Positions 42,252 through 52,132 of a stretch of DNA of 57,923 nucleotides are shown here, piece by piece. Below the pieces are notes generated by a model that was not told the origin of the DNA, did not search any database, and was given only the letters and a program-made list of their open reading frames with translations. Position numbers and translations under genes: made by a program. The stretch is from Stenotrophomonas maltophilia (GTDB taxonomy: Bacteria > Pseudomonadota > Gammaproteobacteria > Xanthomonadales > Xanthomonadaceae): NCBI GenBank assembly GCA_002435595.1, contig DJBL01000169.1, forward strand, positions 1 to 57,923, written 5' to 3'. Each line of letters begins with the position of its first letter. Position 1 is the stretch's first letter.

Positions 42252-43216
42252 GCGCCGCTCCCGTCCACTACCCCCAGGGTCTGCCGCCAGTAGGCCAGCA
42301 TGTCCGTCAGGGTCTGCTCCAGCGGCACCTGCTGCTGCCAGCCGGTGCGTGCCACCAGCTGGGAGGAGTCGCCGAAGATCACCTTCTCGTCGCTGGGGCG
42401 CAGCAGGCCCTGGTCGACCTGGATCTCCACCGGCACCCGCGCGGCCGCCACCACCTGGGCCACGATCTCGCGGATCTGGTAGGTGCGCGCGCCGCTGATG
42501 TTGTAGATGCCGCCCGGCTCGCCCTTCTCGGCCAGCAGTTCCAGCGCCGACGCCAGGTCGCGCACGTCGGTGATGGCGCGCCACGTGTCCTGGTTGCCCA
42601 CCTTCAGCACCGGCGGGATCTGGCCGGCTTCGATGCGGGCGATGCGCTGGGTCAGGTCGGCACAGACGTCACCGGCCTTGCGTGCGCCGGTGGTGTTGAA
42701 GATGCGCGCGCACACGCTGCGGATCTTCCAGTTGGACCAGTACTGCAGCGCCAGCATCTCGGTGGCCACCTTGCTGATCCCGTAGGGATGCAGCGGGCGC
42801 AGCGGGTGCGACTCCTTGACCGGGATGTCCTCGGCCGCCACCTCGCCGTACTGCGCGCTGGAGCAGGCCACCACCACCACCGGGTCGATGCCGGCGGCGC
42901 GGATGGATTCGAACACGTTGGCGGTGCCGACCACGTTGGTATCCAGCGTTTCCGCCGGCGCGGTCCAGGACAGCGCCGGATAGCTCTGCGCCGACAGCAG
43001 GTAGATCACGTCCGGACGGAAGGCGTCGATGACCTGCGAGGTCTGCTCGCGGTAGCGGATATCGCAACGCACCACCCGGTCCTGGAACGCGGCCCAGTCC
43101 TTCGGTTCGATGGTCGGGTTGTAGCTGGTCCCGAGCACCTCATGGCCGGCGGCGATCGCCCGTTCCATCAGGTAGCTGCCGACGAAACCGGTGGCACCCA
43201 TCACAAGTACTTTCAT
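42248..43216 (-). CDS. NAD-dependent epimerase/dehydratase (GDP-sugar reductase/epimerase-like)
   Basis: A 322-residue SDR of the GDP-mannose-dehydratase/RMD neighbourhood. It has VMGATGFVGSYLME, ACSSAQYGEVAAEDIPVKES, YGISKVATEM (YxxxK) and RPSDEKVIFGDSSQLV. The position where dehydratases carry Glu (as in STDEVYG of the RmlB here) is Gln, which argues against dehydratase activity. A reductase or epimerase acting on GDP-heptose or a 6-deoxy-4-keto sugar is more likely; in other bacteria DmhA/DmhB act at this point to make 6-deoxyheptose. It overlaps hddA by ATGA. Confidence 0.72.
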   Translation of the reverse strand: MKVLVMGATGFVGSYLMERAIAAGHEVLGTSYNPTIEPKDWAAFQDRVVRCDIRYREQTSQVIDAFRPDVIYLLSAQSYPALSWTAPAETLDTNVVGTANVFESIRAAGIDPVVVVACSSAQYGEVAAEDIPVKESHPLRPLHPYGISKVATEMLALQYWSNWKIRSVCARIFNTTGARKAGDVCADLTQRIARIEAGQIPPVLKVGNQDTWRAITDVRDLASALELLAEKGEPGGIYNISGARTYQIREIVAQVVAAARVPVEIQVDQGLLRPSDEKVIFGDSSQLVARTGWQQQVPLEQTLTDMLAYWRQTLGVVDGSGA

Positions 43217-43226
43217 GGCCTGGTCC

Positions 43227-46200
43227 TCAATTCGCATTCGGTGTGTTGGCGCGCACGCGTTCGCGGCGCGCGTCGACATCGGCATAGGGCGCCGGGTCGA
43301 TGTCATGGGTGACGATGTTCCACAAGGCCTGCTCGGAGAACGTCTGGCGGGCATACGCCTGCGCCTGGCCGGACATGGCCAGCCAATGCGCGTCGTCCTC
43401 GAGCAGCCGCAGCACGTGATCGGCGAAGGCCTGGGCATCGTCGGCCACGGCGATGAACGCCGATGCGGCCGCCAGCCCCTGGGCCCCGGCCGGCGAGGTC
43501 ACCAGCGGCACGCCAAAGCGCATCGCCTCGACCACCTTGCCCTTCATGCCGGCACCGAAGCGCAGCGGGGCGACCACGACGCGGCTGTGGGCGTAGTACA
43601 TCTCCAGCTCCTCGTCGGTGACGTAGCCGGTCACATTGATCGTGTCGCTGGCCAGGGCCTGGACCGCCGGCTTGGGATTGGAGCCGACCAGGTTCACCTC
43701 GATGTCCGGCGCGTGCGCCCGGATCAGCGGCAGCACCTGTTCGACGAACCACACCGCCGCATCCACGTTGGGATCGTGGGCGAAACCGGCCACGAACAGC
43801 AGGCCCTTGCGGCGCGGCAGGCCCTCGGCGTCCACGCGCGGGAAGCGGTCGAACGCATACACCGGGATGGTGAAGTTCTTGGCCCGCACGCCCTCGCGGC
43901 CGTCCATCCAGCGCGCGACGTGCGCCGTTTCCAGTTCGGAGGGGTAATAGATCGTGTCCACCTTGCCCCACAGCGACTCTTCCAGCAGCTGCAAGGCATC
44001 CCGCTGGGTGGCCACCTGCGGGTCGTCGGCGATCTTCAGCTGCTCGGCCAGGCGCTGGTGGTGCACGTCGTGCCCGTAGTACAGCAGCGTGGCGCGGCTG
44101 TGCCGGCGCAACGCGTCGACGTACTTGGCCGCCACGTGCGGCCGGCTCAGCAGCACGTAGTCGATGCAGCCACCGTTGGCGGCGATCCAGCCCTCGAAGT
44201 TCTCGATGTGCTCCGGGCCATACACCGTTTCCACGCCCATCTGCTGCAGGCGCGGGGTATAGATCGGGTCGTGCCACAGGTTGTCCGACCAGAACTTCAC
44301 GCTCATGCCGTGCTTCTGGAACAGCCCGATGAACTGGTCCATCGTGCGCGAGCCGGCATCGCGGTCCGGCTGCGGTACGTAGTGGTCGATGACCAGCACG
44401 GTCTTGCGCAGCTGCGAGCGGTCGCGCGCCAGGAACGGCAGTTCGGCGTTGGCGAAATGCTCGCGTTCCAGCGTTTCCTGCCAGCGCTCGCGCAGCTTCT
44501 TCTGGTTGGCCACCTGGTAGGCCTTGACCCCGGTGGAGACATCGGTGCCGTGCGAGATACCTTCGTAATGCACCACCATCGATTCGGGCTGGTAGTACAC
44601 CTTGTACCCGGCCGCGCGCACGCGGAAGGCCAGGTCGGTGTCTTCGCAGTAGGCCGGCAGGTAGTGCGGGTCGAAGCAGCCCAGCGCATCCAGCAGCGAC
44701 TTGGGCAGCAGGATCGCCGCACCGGAAATGTAGTCGGCCTCATGCACGTAGTTGAACTCCGACGCAGCGGGGTTCTGCAGGCGGCCCACGTTCCAGGCGC
44801 TGGCGTCATCCCAGACGATGCCACCGGCTTCCTGCAGGCGGCCATCGGGATAGACCAGCTTGGACCCGGCCATGCCCGCATCCGGGAACGTCTCGAACAC
44901 CTTCAGCAGCGCATCCAGCCAGCCGTCGGTGACCTCGGTATCGTTGTTGAGGAAACAGACGTAGCGGCCACGCGCCAGGGTCGCGGCGTGGTTGCACGAC
45001 AGCAGGAAGCCGAGGTTCTTCTCGTTCTCGTGGTAGCGCAGCCCGGGGATGTGGCGCAGCTTGCCGATGTCCGGATCGCCGGAGGCATCCTCGGCGACGA
45101 TCACCTCGAAGGACGCATGGGTGGTGGCGCGCGACAGCGAGCGCACGCAGGCCAGGCTGAAAGGCAGGTTGCCGTAGGTGGGCACGATCACCGACACCAG
45201 CGGCGCGTCCACCTTGTGCAGCACGGTGGTCGCCAGGCAGACGTCGATGTTGGCCTTCACGTACTCCAGGCCCAGGCCTTCCAGCTGCTTGACCTGGGCG
45301 TAGCTGCGCCGCACCAGGAAGCGCCGGACCGGGCGCACCAACGGCGCCAGCAGCGGCATCCGGGCCAGCCCGGTGGCGCGCAGCGAACTGGCCACTGCGT
45401 TCCAGTCGCCGCGCAGCACGCGCGAGAGGAACCGCAGCGGCTTGGTCACCCGCCAGGAACTGGAGCTCAGCAGGGCCGCGTTGGTGGCCTGGCTGGCATC
45501 GTTGTCGGCGCGCAGCTGGTCCACCTGCGCCTGCAGCTGGGTGCGGGCGTGGTCGCCCACGATCGCATCGGCCAGCAGCTCGCGCAGCTCGGCCGCATGC
45601 GCCTGCTGCTTGCCGATGTCCGCGCGCAGCTCGGCCTGCACGCCGGCGGCCTGCTCCAGCTCGCCCTTCAGCGCGGCTACGTGACCGCGCAGCGCGTTGA
45701 TTTCGCTGTCCTGGGCCTGCGCCCACCGCGCCACTTCGTGGTGGTGGTTGTACAGGTCTTCCTGCTCGGCCAGCAGCAGCGAGGCCGGGGTGGCCGGCAG
45801 CAACGTGGCATCGGCGGCGGCGACGGCGATGAAGTAGACCGGATCGGGCAGCGCGGCAACGCGCTGTTCGATGGCCTGCCCGCTGTCGGTGATGGCCGTG
45901 TAGTCACCCTCGAGGCGGCCTTCCAGCGGGGTGATGGTCGATCCCACCGACATCCGGTGGCCGACGATCCGCACCGCCGGGAACTGCGTGTTGAGCAGGG
46001 CGACGAACTGGTCCAGGTACAGCTCTTTGACGTGGTACTCGTTGTGATAGCCGGCCTTGTCGGAGTAGACCTCCTTGTTCGGCGAGGACATCACCAGCAC
46101 GCCACCGGGGCGCAGCACGCGGCGGATCTCGGCCAGCATCTGCTCCTGTTCCAGCAGGTGCTCGACGGTCTCGAAGGAGACCACCACGTCCACGCAGTCC

Positions 46201-46484
46201 TCGGGCAGCGGCACGAGCGCGGCCGAGCCCTGCAGGTACTGCAGGTTGGCGCGGTCGGCGTACTTCTCGGCGGCATGCGCGACGGCATCGGCGGAAATGT
46301 CCACGCCGCGCACCGAGCGCGCCTGGCCGGCCAGCATCGCGCTGCCATAGCCTTCGCCGCTGGCCAGGTCCAGCACGTCCTTGCCGGCCACGATGGGCAG
46401 GCACCAGGCGTACCGATGCAGGTGCTCCTGCCGGATGACGCCCTGCTCGCTGGGAACGAAGCGCTCGCCAGTGAACTCGATCAT
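43227..46484 (-). CDS. Methyltransferase-coiled coil-GT2-GT4 fusion protein
   Basis: A 1085-residue enzyme for O-antigen chain assembly. In order: a SAM methyltransferase domain (about residues 35-200, motif I DLASGEGYGS at 39-48), a coiled-coil stretch (about 240-335, rich in Glu, Gln, Ala and Leu), a GT-A glycosyltransferase of family 2 (about 428-650, VSVIVPTYGN, FLNNDTEVTDGWLDALL, YCEDTDLAF at 612-620) and a GT-B glycosyltransferase (about 694-1065, FVAGFAHDPN, KGKVVEAMRFGVPLVTSPAG at 981-1000). Each domain has a known parallel, but the combination, with methylation next to a coiled coil, recalls WbdD chain terminators. ATGA overlap with wzt. Confidence 0.85.
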   Translation of the reverse strand: MIEFTGERFVPSEQGVIRQEHLHRYAWCLPIVAGKDVLDLASGEGYGSAMLAGQARSVRGVDISADAVAHAAEKYADRANLQYLQGSAALVPLPEDCVDVVVSFETVEHLLEQEQMLAEIRRVLRPGGVLVMSSPNKEVYSDKAGYHNEYHVKELYLDQFVALLNTQFPAVRIVGHRMSVGSTITPLEGRLEGDYTAITDSGQAIEQRVAALPDPVYFIAVAAADATLLPATPASLLLAEQEDLYNHHHEVARWAQAQDSEINALRGHVAALKGELEQAAGVQAELRADIGKQQAHAAELRELLADAIVGDHARTQLQAQVDQLRADNDASQATNAALLSSSSWRVTKPLRFLSRVLRGDWNAVASSLRATGLARMPLLAPLVRPVRRFLVRRSYAQVKQLEGLGLEYVKANIDVCLATTVLHKVDAPLVSVIVPTYGNLPFSLACVRSLSRATTHASFEVIVAEDASGDPDIGKLRHIPGLRYHENEKNLGFLLSCNHAATLARGRYVCFLNNDTEVTDGWLDALLKVFETFPDAGMAGSKLVYPDGRLQEAGGIVWDDASAWNVGRLQNPAASEFNYVHEADYISGAAILLPKSLLDALGCFDPHYLPAYCEDTDLAFRVRAAGYKVYYQPESMVVHYEGISHGTDVSTGVKAYQVANQKKLRERWQETLEREHFANAELPFLARDRSQLRKTVLVIDHYVPQPDRDAGSRTMDQFIGLFQKHGMSVKFWSDNLWHDPIYTPRLQQMGVETVYGPEHIENFEGWIAANGGCIDYVLLSRPHVAAKYVDALRRHSRATLLYYGHDVHHQRLAEQLKIADDPQVATQRDALQLLEESLWGKVDTIYYPSELETAHVARWMDGREGVRAKNFTIPVYAFDRFPRVDAEGLPRRKGLLFVAGFAHDPNVDAAVWFVEQVLPLIRAHAPDIEVNLVGSNPKPAVQALASDTINVTGYVTDEELEMYYAHSRVVVAPLRFGAGMKGKVVEAMRFGVPLVTSPAGAQGLAAASAFIAVADDAQAFADHVLRLLEDDAHWLAMSGQAQAYARQTFSEQALWNIVTHDIDPAPYADVDARRERVRANTPNAN

Positions 46485-47842
46485 TTCTTCTCCTTGGAAA
46501 GCTCGATGGCCAGCATCGGCAGGCCGACCAGCCCGTATCGCATCGTCTCGTCGGTCGCGCGGAACTCCAGCGCGTCGTGGATCCAGTGCTGCTGGGTGTG
46601 GTCGTGCTGGTCGCCGGAGGCCACCGCTGCATCGACCATGTAGGAACCGGACGGCATCACCGGCATGCGGAACAGGAAGCTCGCCGAGACCCGCTCGCCG
46701 GGCTCGCCGGAGACCGGGGCATGCTGCCAGGCCAGGAAGGTGTTGTCGCCGAACAGGCGCTGGCCCAGGCGGTCCTTGACGTAGAAGCCCAGGATCAGGT
46801 TCTGCAGCGACTGCGCCAGCTCCACGGTGATGTCCAGCCGCACCAGCTCGCCACCGGCCAGCAGGCCGACCGACTGGCCATGCTCATCCAGCAGCTGCAC
46901 CTCGACGATGCGGGCCCCCTGCGCGCCGAACTCCTGGCCGACGTTGTCCGGGTCGAACTCGAAGGTCTGGATGCGGTTGCTCCAGCCGGCCTCCTGCCGC
47001 GCCTGCGCGCGCACGTCCGGGGCATCGCCGACCGGCCGCCGCGCGCGCTTCTCACCGACCACCACGTTGGCATCGCCGGCATCGCGGCGGCCCACGGCGT
47101 GCTGCTCGGTCATGTACGCCTCGATCACCTCCTGGGAGGTGCCGACCAGGCGCATCTGGCCGTTCTGCAGCCACACCGCGTTCTCGCACAGGTTGGTCAC
47201 CGCCGCCGCGTCATGGCTGACGAACAGGAGCGTGCCGTTCTTCTGGAACTCGCGCAGGAAGCGCATGCACTTCTGCGAGAAGAAGGCATCGCCCACCGCC
47301 AGCGCCTCATCGATGATGAGGATGTCCGCGTCCACGTGCGCGATCACCGCGAAGGCCAGGCGCACCGACATGCCGCTGGAGTAGCTGCGCACCGGCTGGT
47401 CGATGAACTCGCCGATGTCGGCGAAGGCCAGGATGCTCTCCATGCGCTGCTCGATCTGCGCACGCGACAGGCCCAGGATGGTGGCGTTGAGGTAGACGTT
47501 CTCGCGGCCGGTGAACTCCGGGTTGAAGCCGCTGCCCAGTTCCAGCAGCGCCGCCACCCGCCCCTTCACCGAGATGCTGCCTTCGGTGGGGTTCAAGGTG
47601 CCGGCGATCATCTGCAGCAGGGTCGACTTGCCCGAGCCGTTGCGGCCCACGATGCCCACGGTCTGGCCGCGGCGGATGGAGAAGCTCACCCCGCGCAGCG
47701 CCCAGAAATCCTTGTAGTACGACTTGCGCTTGCCGGCCAGCGCCTGCCACAGGCGATGCGAGGGCCGTTCGTACATGTGGTACGACTTGCCCACGCCGTT
47801 GACCTCGATGACGGTGTCTGTCGAGGCGGTATCAGAGGACAT
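46481..47842 (-). CDS. wzt: O-antigen ABC transporter ATP-binding protein
   Basis: ATPase of the Wzm/Wzt exporter that carries finished O-antigen chains across the inner membrane. The 453-residue protein has Walker A GRNGSGKST, signature YSSGMSVRLAFA and Walker B ILIIDEALAVGD in its first 250 residues. The C-terminal domain (about residues 290-453), rich in beta-strand patterns and found only in O-antigen-type Wzt proteins, binds the chain end, often by recognising a terminal modification. I chose the ATG at 47842; the TTG two codons earlier is also in frame. Confidence 0.93.
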   Translation of the reverse strand: MSSDTASTDTVIEVNGVGKSYHMYERPSHRLWQALAGKRKSYYKDFWALRGVSFSIRRGQTVGIVGRNGSGKSTLLQMIAGTLNPTEGSISVKGRVAALLELGSGFNPEFTGRENVYLNATILGLSRAQIEQRMESILAFADIGEFIDQPVRSYSSGMSVRLAFAVIAHVDADILIIDEALAVGDAFFSQKCMRFLREFQKNGTLLFVSHDAAAVTNLCENAVWLQNGQMRLVGTSQEVIEAYMTEQHAVGRRDAGDANVVVGEKRARRPVGDAPDVRAQARQEAGWSNRIQTFEFDPDNVGQEFGAQGARIVEVQLLDEHGQSVGLLAGGELVRLDITVELAQSLQNLILGFYVKDRLGQRLFGDNTFLAWQHAPVSGEPGERVSASFLFRMPVMPSGSYMVDAAVASGDQHDHTQQHWIHDALEFRATDETMRYGLVGLPMLAIELSKEKK

Positions 47843-48626
47843 CGGCAAACCCCACGCGCAGCTTGGTGAACACGCGGTGGCCGATCACGGCCACCACGCA
47901 GGCGATCAACGTATAGATGGCCAGCCCGGTCCAGTCCGGCAGGCGGCCCCAGATCACCACTTCGCGCACCTGGTTGATGATGAAGGTCAGCGGGTTGAGC
48001 TCGAACACGATGCGGTAGCTGGCCGGCACCGATTCGACCGGGATGATCGCCGAGGACAGGAACAGCATCGCCGCGGCGATGACGCCGGCGATCTGGCCGA
48101 TGTCGCGCAGGTACACGCCCAGCGCCGAGGCCATCCAGCCGATGCCGGCGGTGAGGATCACCAGCGGGATCAGCACCACCGGCAGCAGCACGGCGGTGGG
48201 ATGGATGCTGCCCTTCACGCACAGGTACAGCAGCAGCAGCACCACCATGTTCATCACCAGGTGGAACAGCGCCGACAGCGTCATGCTCCACACCAGGATG
48301 TCCAGCGGGAACACCACGCGCTTGACGTAGCTGGTGTTGCTCACGATCAGCTGCGGGGCGCGGGTGAAGCACTCGGCGAAGAAGCCGTGCACGGTCAGGC
48401 CGGCGAACAGGATCAGCGCGAAGTCGGTGGTCGACCCCGACGAGCCGGGCCAGCGCCCTTTCATGATGAAGCCGAAGGCCATGGTGTAGACCAGCAGCAT
48501 CAGGAACGGGCTGATCAGCGACCACAACAGGCCGAAACTCGCGCCGCGATACCGGCCCAGCACTTCGCGCTGGGTCAGTTCGAAGGCGAGCGAGCGGTTC
48601 TTGCCGAAGACGGAAAGAATGCCCAT
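47832..48626 (-). CDS. wzm: O-antigen ABC transporter permease
   Basis: Permease half of the O-antigen exporter: 264 residues with six membrane helices and an N-terminal cytoplasmic ELTQREVLGRYRGASFGLLW, typical of ABC-2 polysaccharide exporters. Its coding end overlaps wzt by 11 bases. It starts one base after the metB stop, leaving no room for a promoter of its own. ATG at 48626 (MGILSVFGKN). Confidence 0.92.
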   Translation of the reverse strand: MGILSVFGKNRSLAFELTQREVLGRYRGASFGLLWSLISPFLMLLVYTMAFGFIMKGRWPGSSGSTTDFALILFAGLTVHGFFAECFTRAPQLIVSNTSYVKRVVFPLDILVWSMTLSALFHLVMNMVVLLLLYLCVKGSIHPTAVLLPVVLIPLVILTAGIGWMASALGVYLRDIGQIAGVIAAAMLFLSSAIIPVESVPASYRIVFELNPLTFIINQVREVVIWGRLPDWTGLAIYTLIACVVAVIGHRVFTKLRVGFADVL

Positions 48627-48627
48627 C

Positions 48628-49821
48628 TCAGCGGACCTCGGCACCCAGTGCCTCTTCCAGGTCCACCTGCAGGTCGCCCAGTTCCTCCACGCCCACGCTC
48701 AGGCGCACCAGCGCATCGCTGATGCCGAGCTGGTCGCGGCGGGCCACCGGGATCGAGGCATGGGTCATCACCGCCGGGTGGTTGACCAGGCTCTCCACGC
48801 CGCCGAGCGATTCGGCCAGGGTGAACAGCTGGGTGCGTTCGCAGAAGCGCTTGGCCGCCTCGAACCCGCCCTTGAGCACGATCGAGACGATGCCGCCGTA
48901 GCCGTTCATCTGGCGCGTGGCCAGTTCATGCTGCGGGTGGCTGGGCAGGCCGGGGTAGATCACCTTCTCCACGGCCGGGTGCTTGTCCAGCCACTGGGCC
49001 AGCGCCAGCGCGTTGGCGCAGTGCGCCTTCATGCGCAGCGGCAGGGTCTTCAGGCCACGCAGGGCCAGGAAGCTGTCGAACGGGCCCTGCACGCCGCCGA
49101 TGGAGTTCTGCAGGAACGCCATCTGCTCGGCCAGCTCGGCGTTGTCGCCGACCACCACCATGCCGCCGACCATGTCCGAGTGCCCGTTGAGGTACTTGGT
49201 GGCCGAGTGCAGGACCAGGTCGGCGCCCAGCTCCAGCGGGCGCTGCAGCATCGGCGAGGCGAAGGTGTTGTCGACCACCACGATCAGGCCATGGCGCTTG
49301 GCGATGGCGGTCACCGCGGCGATATCCACGATCTTGAGCATCGGGTTGGTCGGGGTTTCGATCCAGACCATCTTCGTCTGCGCGGTGATCGAGGCCTCGA
49401 ACGCGGCCAGGTCGGTCAGGTCGACGAAGCTGAACTGCAGGTTGGCGGTACGCTTACGCACGCGCTCGAACAGGCGGAAGGTGCCGCCGTAGATATCGTC
49501 CATCGCCACCACGTGGCTGCCGGCGTCCAGCAGCTCCATCACCGTGGAACTGGCGGCCATGCCCGAGGCGAACGCGAAACCGCGGCTGCCGCCTTCCAGG
49601 GACGCCACGCAGCGCTCGTAGGCGAAGCGGGTGGGATTGTGGGTGCGCGAGTACTCAAAGCCCTGGTGTTCGCCGGGGCTGGACTGGGCGTAGGTGGAGG
49701 TCGCGTAGATCGGCGGCATCACCGCGCCGGTGCTCGGATCCGGCGACTGTCCGCCGTGGATGGCCAGGGTGGCCAGGGCAAGCGCACGGTTGCCGTGCCC
49801 GGAGGTAGCGTGGTCGGACAT
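48628..49821 (-). CDS. metB: Cystathionine gamma-synthase / gamma-lyase
   Basis: A Cys/Met-metabolism PLP enzyme (397 residues) acting on cystathionine; whether it runs as synthase or lyase is not decided by sequence. The PLP Lys is in HSATKYLNGHSDMVGG (about residue 213), with FEYSRTHNPTR and VWIETPTNPMLK upstream. The neighbour encodes cystathionine beta-synthase, which favours transsulfuration toward cysteine. In Xanthomonas this gene is the right border of the LPS locus. A 7-base-pair hairpin (49840-49857) lies in its 5' region next to the ribosome site. ATG at 49821. Confidence 0.92.
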   Translation of the reverse strand: MSDHATSGHGNRALALATLAIHGGQSPDPSTGAVMPPIYATSTYAQSSPGEHQGFEYSRTHNPTRFAYERCVASLEGGSRGFAFASGMAASSTVMELLDAGSHVVAMDDIYGGTFRLFERVRKRTANLQFSFVDLTDLAAFEASITAQTKMVWIETPTNPMLKIVDIAAVTAIAKRHGLIVVVDNTFASPMLQRPLELGADLVLHSATKYLNGHSDMVGGMVVVGDNAELAEQMAFLQNSIGGVQGPFDSFLALRGLKTLPLRMKAHCANALALAQWLDKHPAVEKVIYPGLPSHPQHELATRQMNGYGGIVSIVLKGGFEAAKRFCERTQLFTLAESLGGVESLVNHPAVMTHASIPVARRDQLGISDALVRLSVGVEELGDLQVDLEEALGAEVR

Positions 49822-49951
49822 GATGTTTCCCAGCAAGGAGAGCCCCGGCAGGGGCTCCCGCAAAAGGAGCGGAAGTCTATCAGCGGCGGCTTAATCGGCC
49901 GTTGACGCGGATAAACGCTGATTCAGAGCGATGACGGCCGGCGCGGGCGGG

Positions 49952-51322
<1,371 letters not shown>

Positions 51323-51544
51323 CGGTTCACATCGATTCGCGCCGCAAGGCGGCCGGACCGGTGATTATCCGACGGTTGGCGTAGAAAGTCAGGTTGCCGC
51401 GCCTGATACCCGCCGTGCGGTAGGAAAAGGCCGTATCGGCGGGCCGGAAAGAGCGACGCGGACGGCGCCCGTCGACGAGGAGTCGGACGCCGCCCGCGGC
51501 GGTCGGTGGCAGGGAGCCGGCCCTGGGCCGGCCCCCTTGAGGCG

Positions 51545-51763
51545 TCAATGCGTGGGGGAGTCGTACATCCTTTCCAGCTTCTGCTTGGCCAGCAGCTTCT
51601 CACGCTTCATCTGGCCCAAGGTGAGATCGTCTATCGGAAGTACACCCAGCTGGGCATCCATGCACTTTTTGTTCAACTTCTGGTGCCGCTCGTAAAGTGC
51701 CTTGAATTCCGGGTCACGCTTGCGGCGTGCATCGATCTCGCTCTGGGGCTGACCTTCGAACAT
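51545..51763 (-). CDS. DUF465/YdcH-family small protein
   Basis: A 72-residue charged helical protein: MFEGQPQSEIDARRKRDPEF followed by a helical stretch and a Lys-rich turn (GQMKREKLLAKQKLERMY). The family is widespread and without an established function. A strong ribosome site (AGGAGG, 5 bases before ATG 51763) precedes it. The start is chosen on that evidence. A structured leader lies upstream (see 51790-52090). Confidence 0.85.
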   Translation of the reverse strand: MFEGQPQSEIDARRKRDPEFKALYERHQKLNKKCMDAQLGVLPIDDLTLGQMKREKLLAKQKLERMYDSPTH

Positions 51764-51789
51764 GATGAACCTCCTATCGCTGTCTTGCA

Positions 51790-52090
51790 GAAACAAGAAC
51801 GCCCCGGCCTGACGGCACGGGGCGTTGCTTTTGGGTGGAGCGCCAGACGATGACCGCGACCGAACCCACACGCGCAACCGGGACGGCCCGGACTGCAGAC
51901 TGCTGTGGTTCGTGCCCTCGGTTCATCGGCCCGGCCCTCCAATCGTCCGGGTCGCGGAAGGCAACCCGGACAACTGACCCTACGCCTGCTCCGGAGGGTC
52001 TTCAAGCGTTTCATCTGAAATTTTCGATGCGGCCCAGCAAAGGTTCAGGCTGAACACGCAGAACAACGAAAATTAAACAAAAACAACCAG
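51790..52090 (-). ncRNA. Candidate structured RNA or leader upstream of the DUF465 gene
   Basis: The 369-base gene-free stretch 51764-52132 is not featureless. Reading the minus strand it starts in an AT-rich tract (52061-52092), runs through two strong hairpins (51976-52000, 6-bp arms GACCCT/AGGGTC; 51945-51971, 8-bp arms GTCCGGGT/ACCCGGAC) and ends in a terminator-like hairpin (51798-51826, 9-bp arms AACGCCCCG/CGGGGCGTT) followed by a T-rich run. Short frames here encode no protein I would support. It may be a small RNA, or the DUF465 leader with an attenuator. The strand is inferred from the AT-rich tract and the terminator position. Confidence 0.4.
51798..51826. terminator. Hairpin upstream of the DUF465 gene
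   Basis: AACGCCCCG (51798-51806) pairs perfectly with CGGGGCGTT (51818-51826) around an 11-base loop. GCTTTT follows on the plus strand and TTCTTGTTT on the minus strand, so it could work either way. It could attenuate the DUF465 transcript. Confidence 0.6.
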
Positions 52091-52132
52091 TTGCGTCATG
52101 AGCAACGGTCATGAGCCGGCCCCGCGACCGCA

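Noticed and set aside
42248..43216. GDP-mannose 4,6-dehydratase (gmd)
   Set aside because: The overall fold fits, but the dehydratase Glu is Gln and the N-terminal loop differs from the TGITGQDG type.
43191..46643. 1150-codon open frame on the plus strand opposite the fusion glycosyltransferase
   Set aside because: The minus-strand frame has methyltransferase and two glycosyltransferase motifs; the plus frame is a His/Gln/Arg/Gly-rich shadow.
51841..52060. tRNA, tmRNA, RNase P or SRP RNA
   Set aside because: Hairpins are present, but no T-loop motif, tmRNA tag, or conserved RNase P or SRP core could be found.
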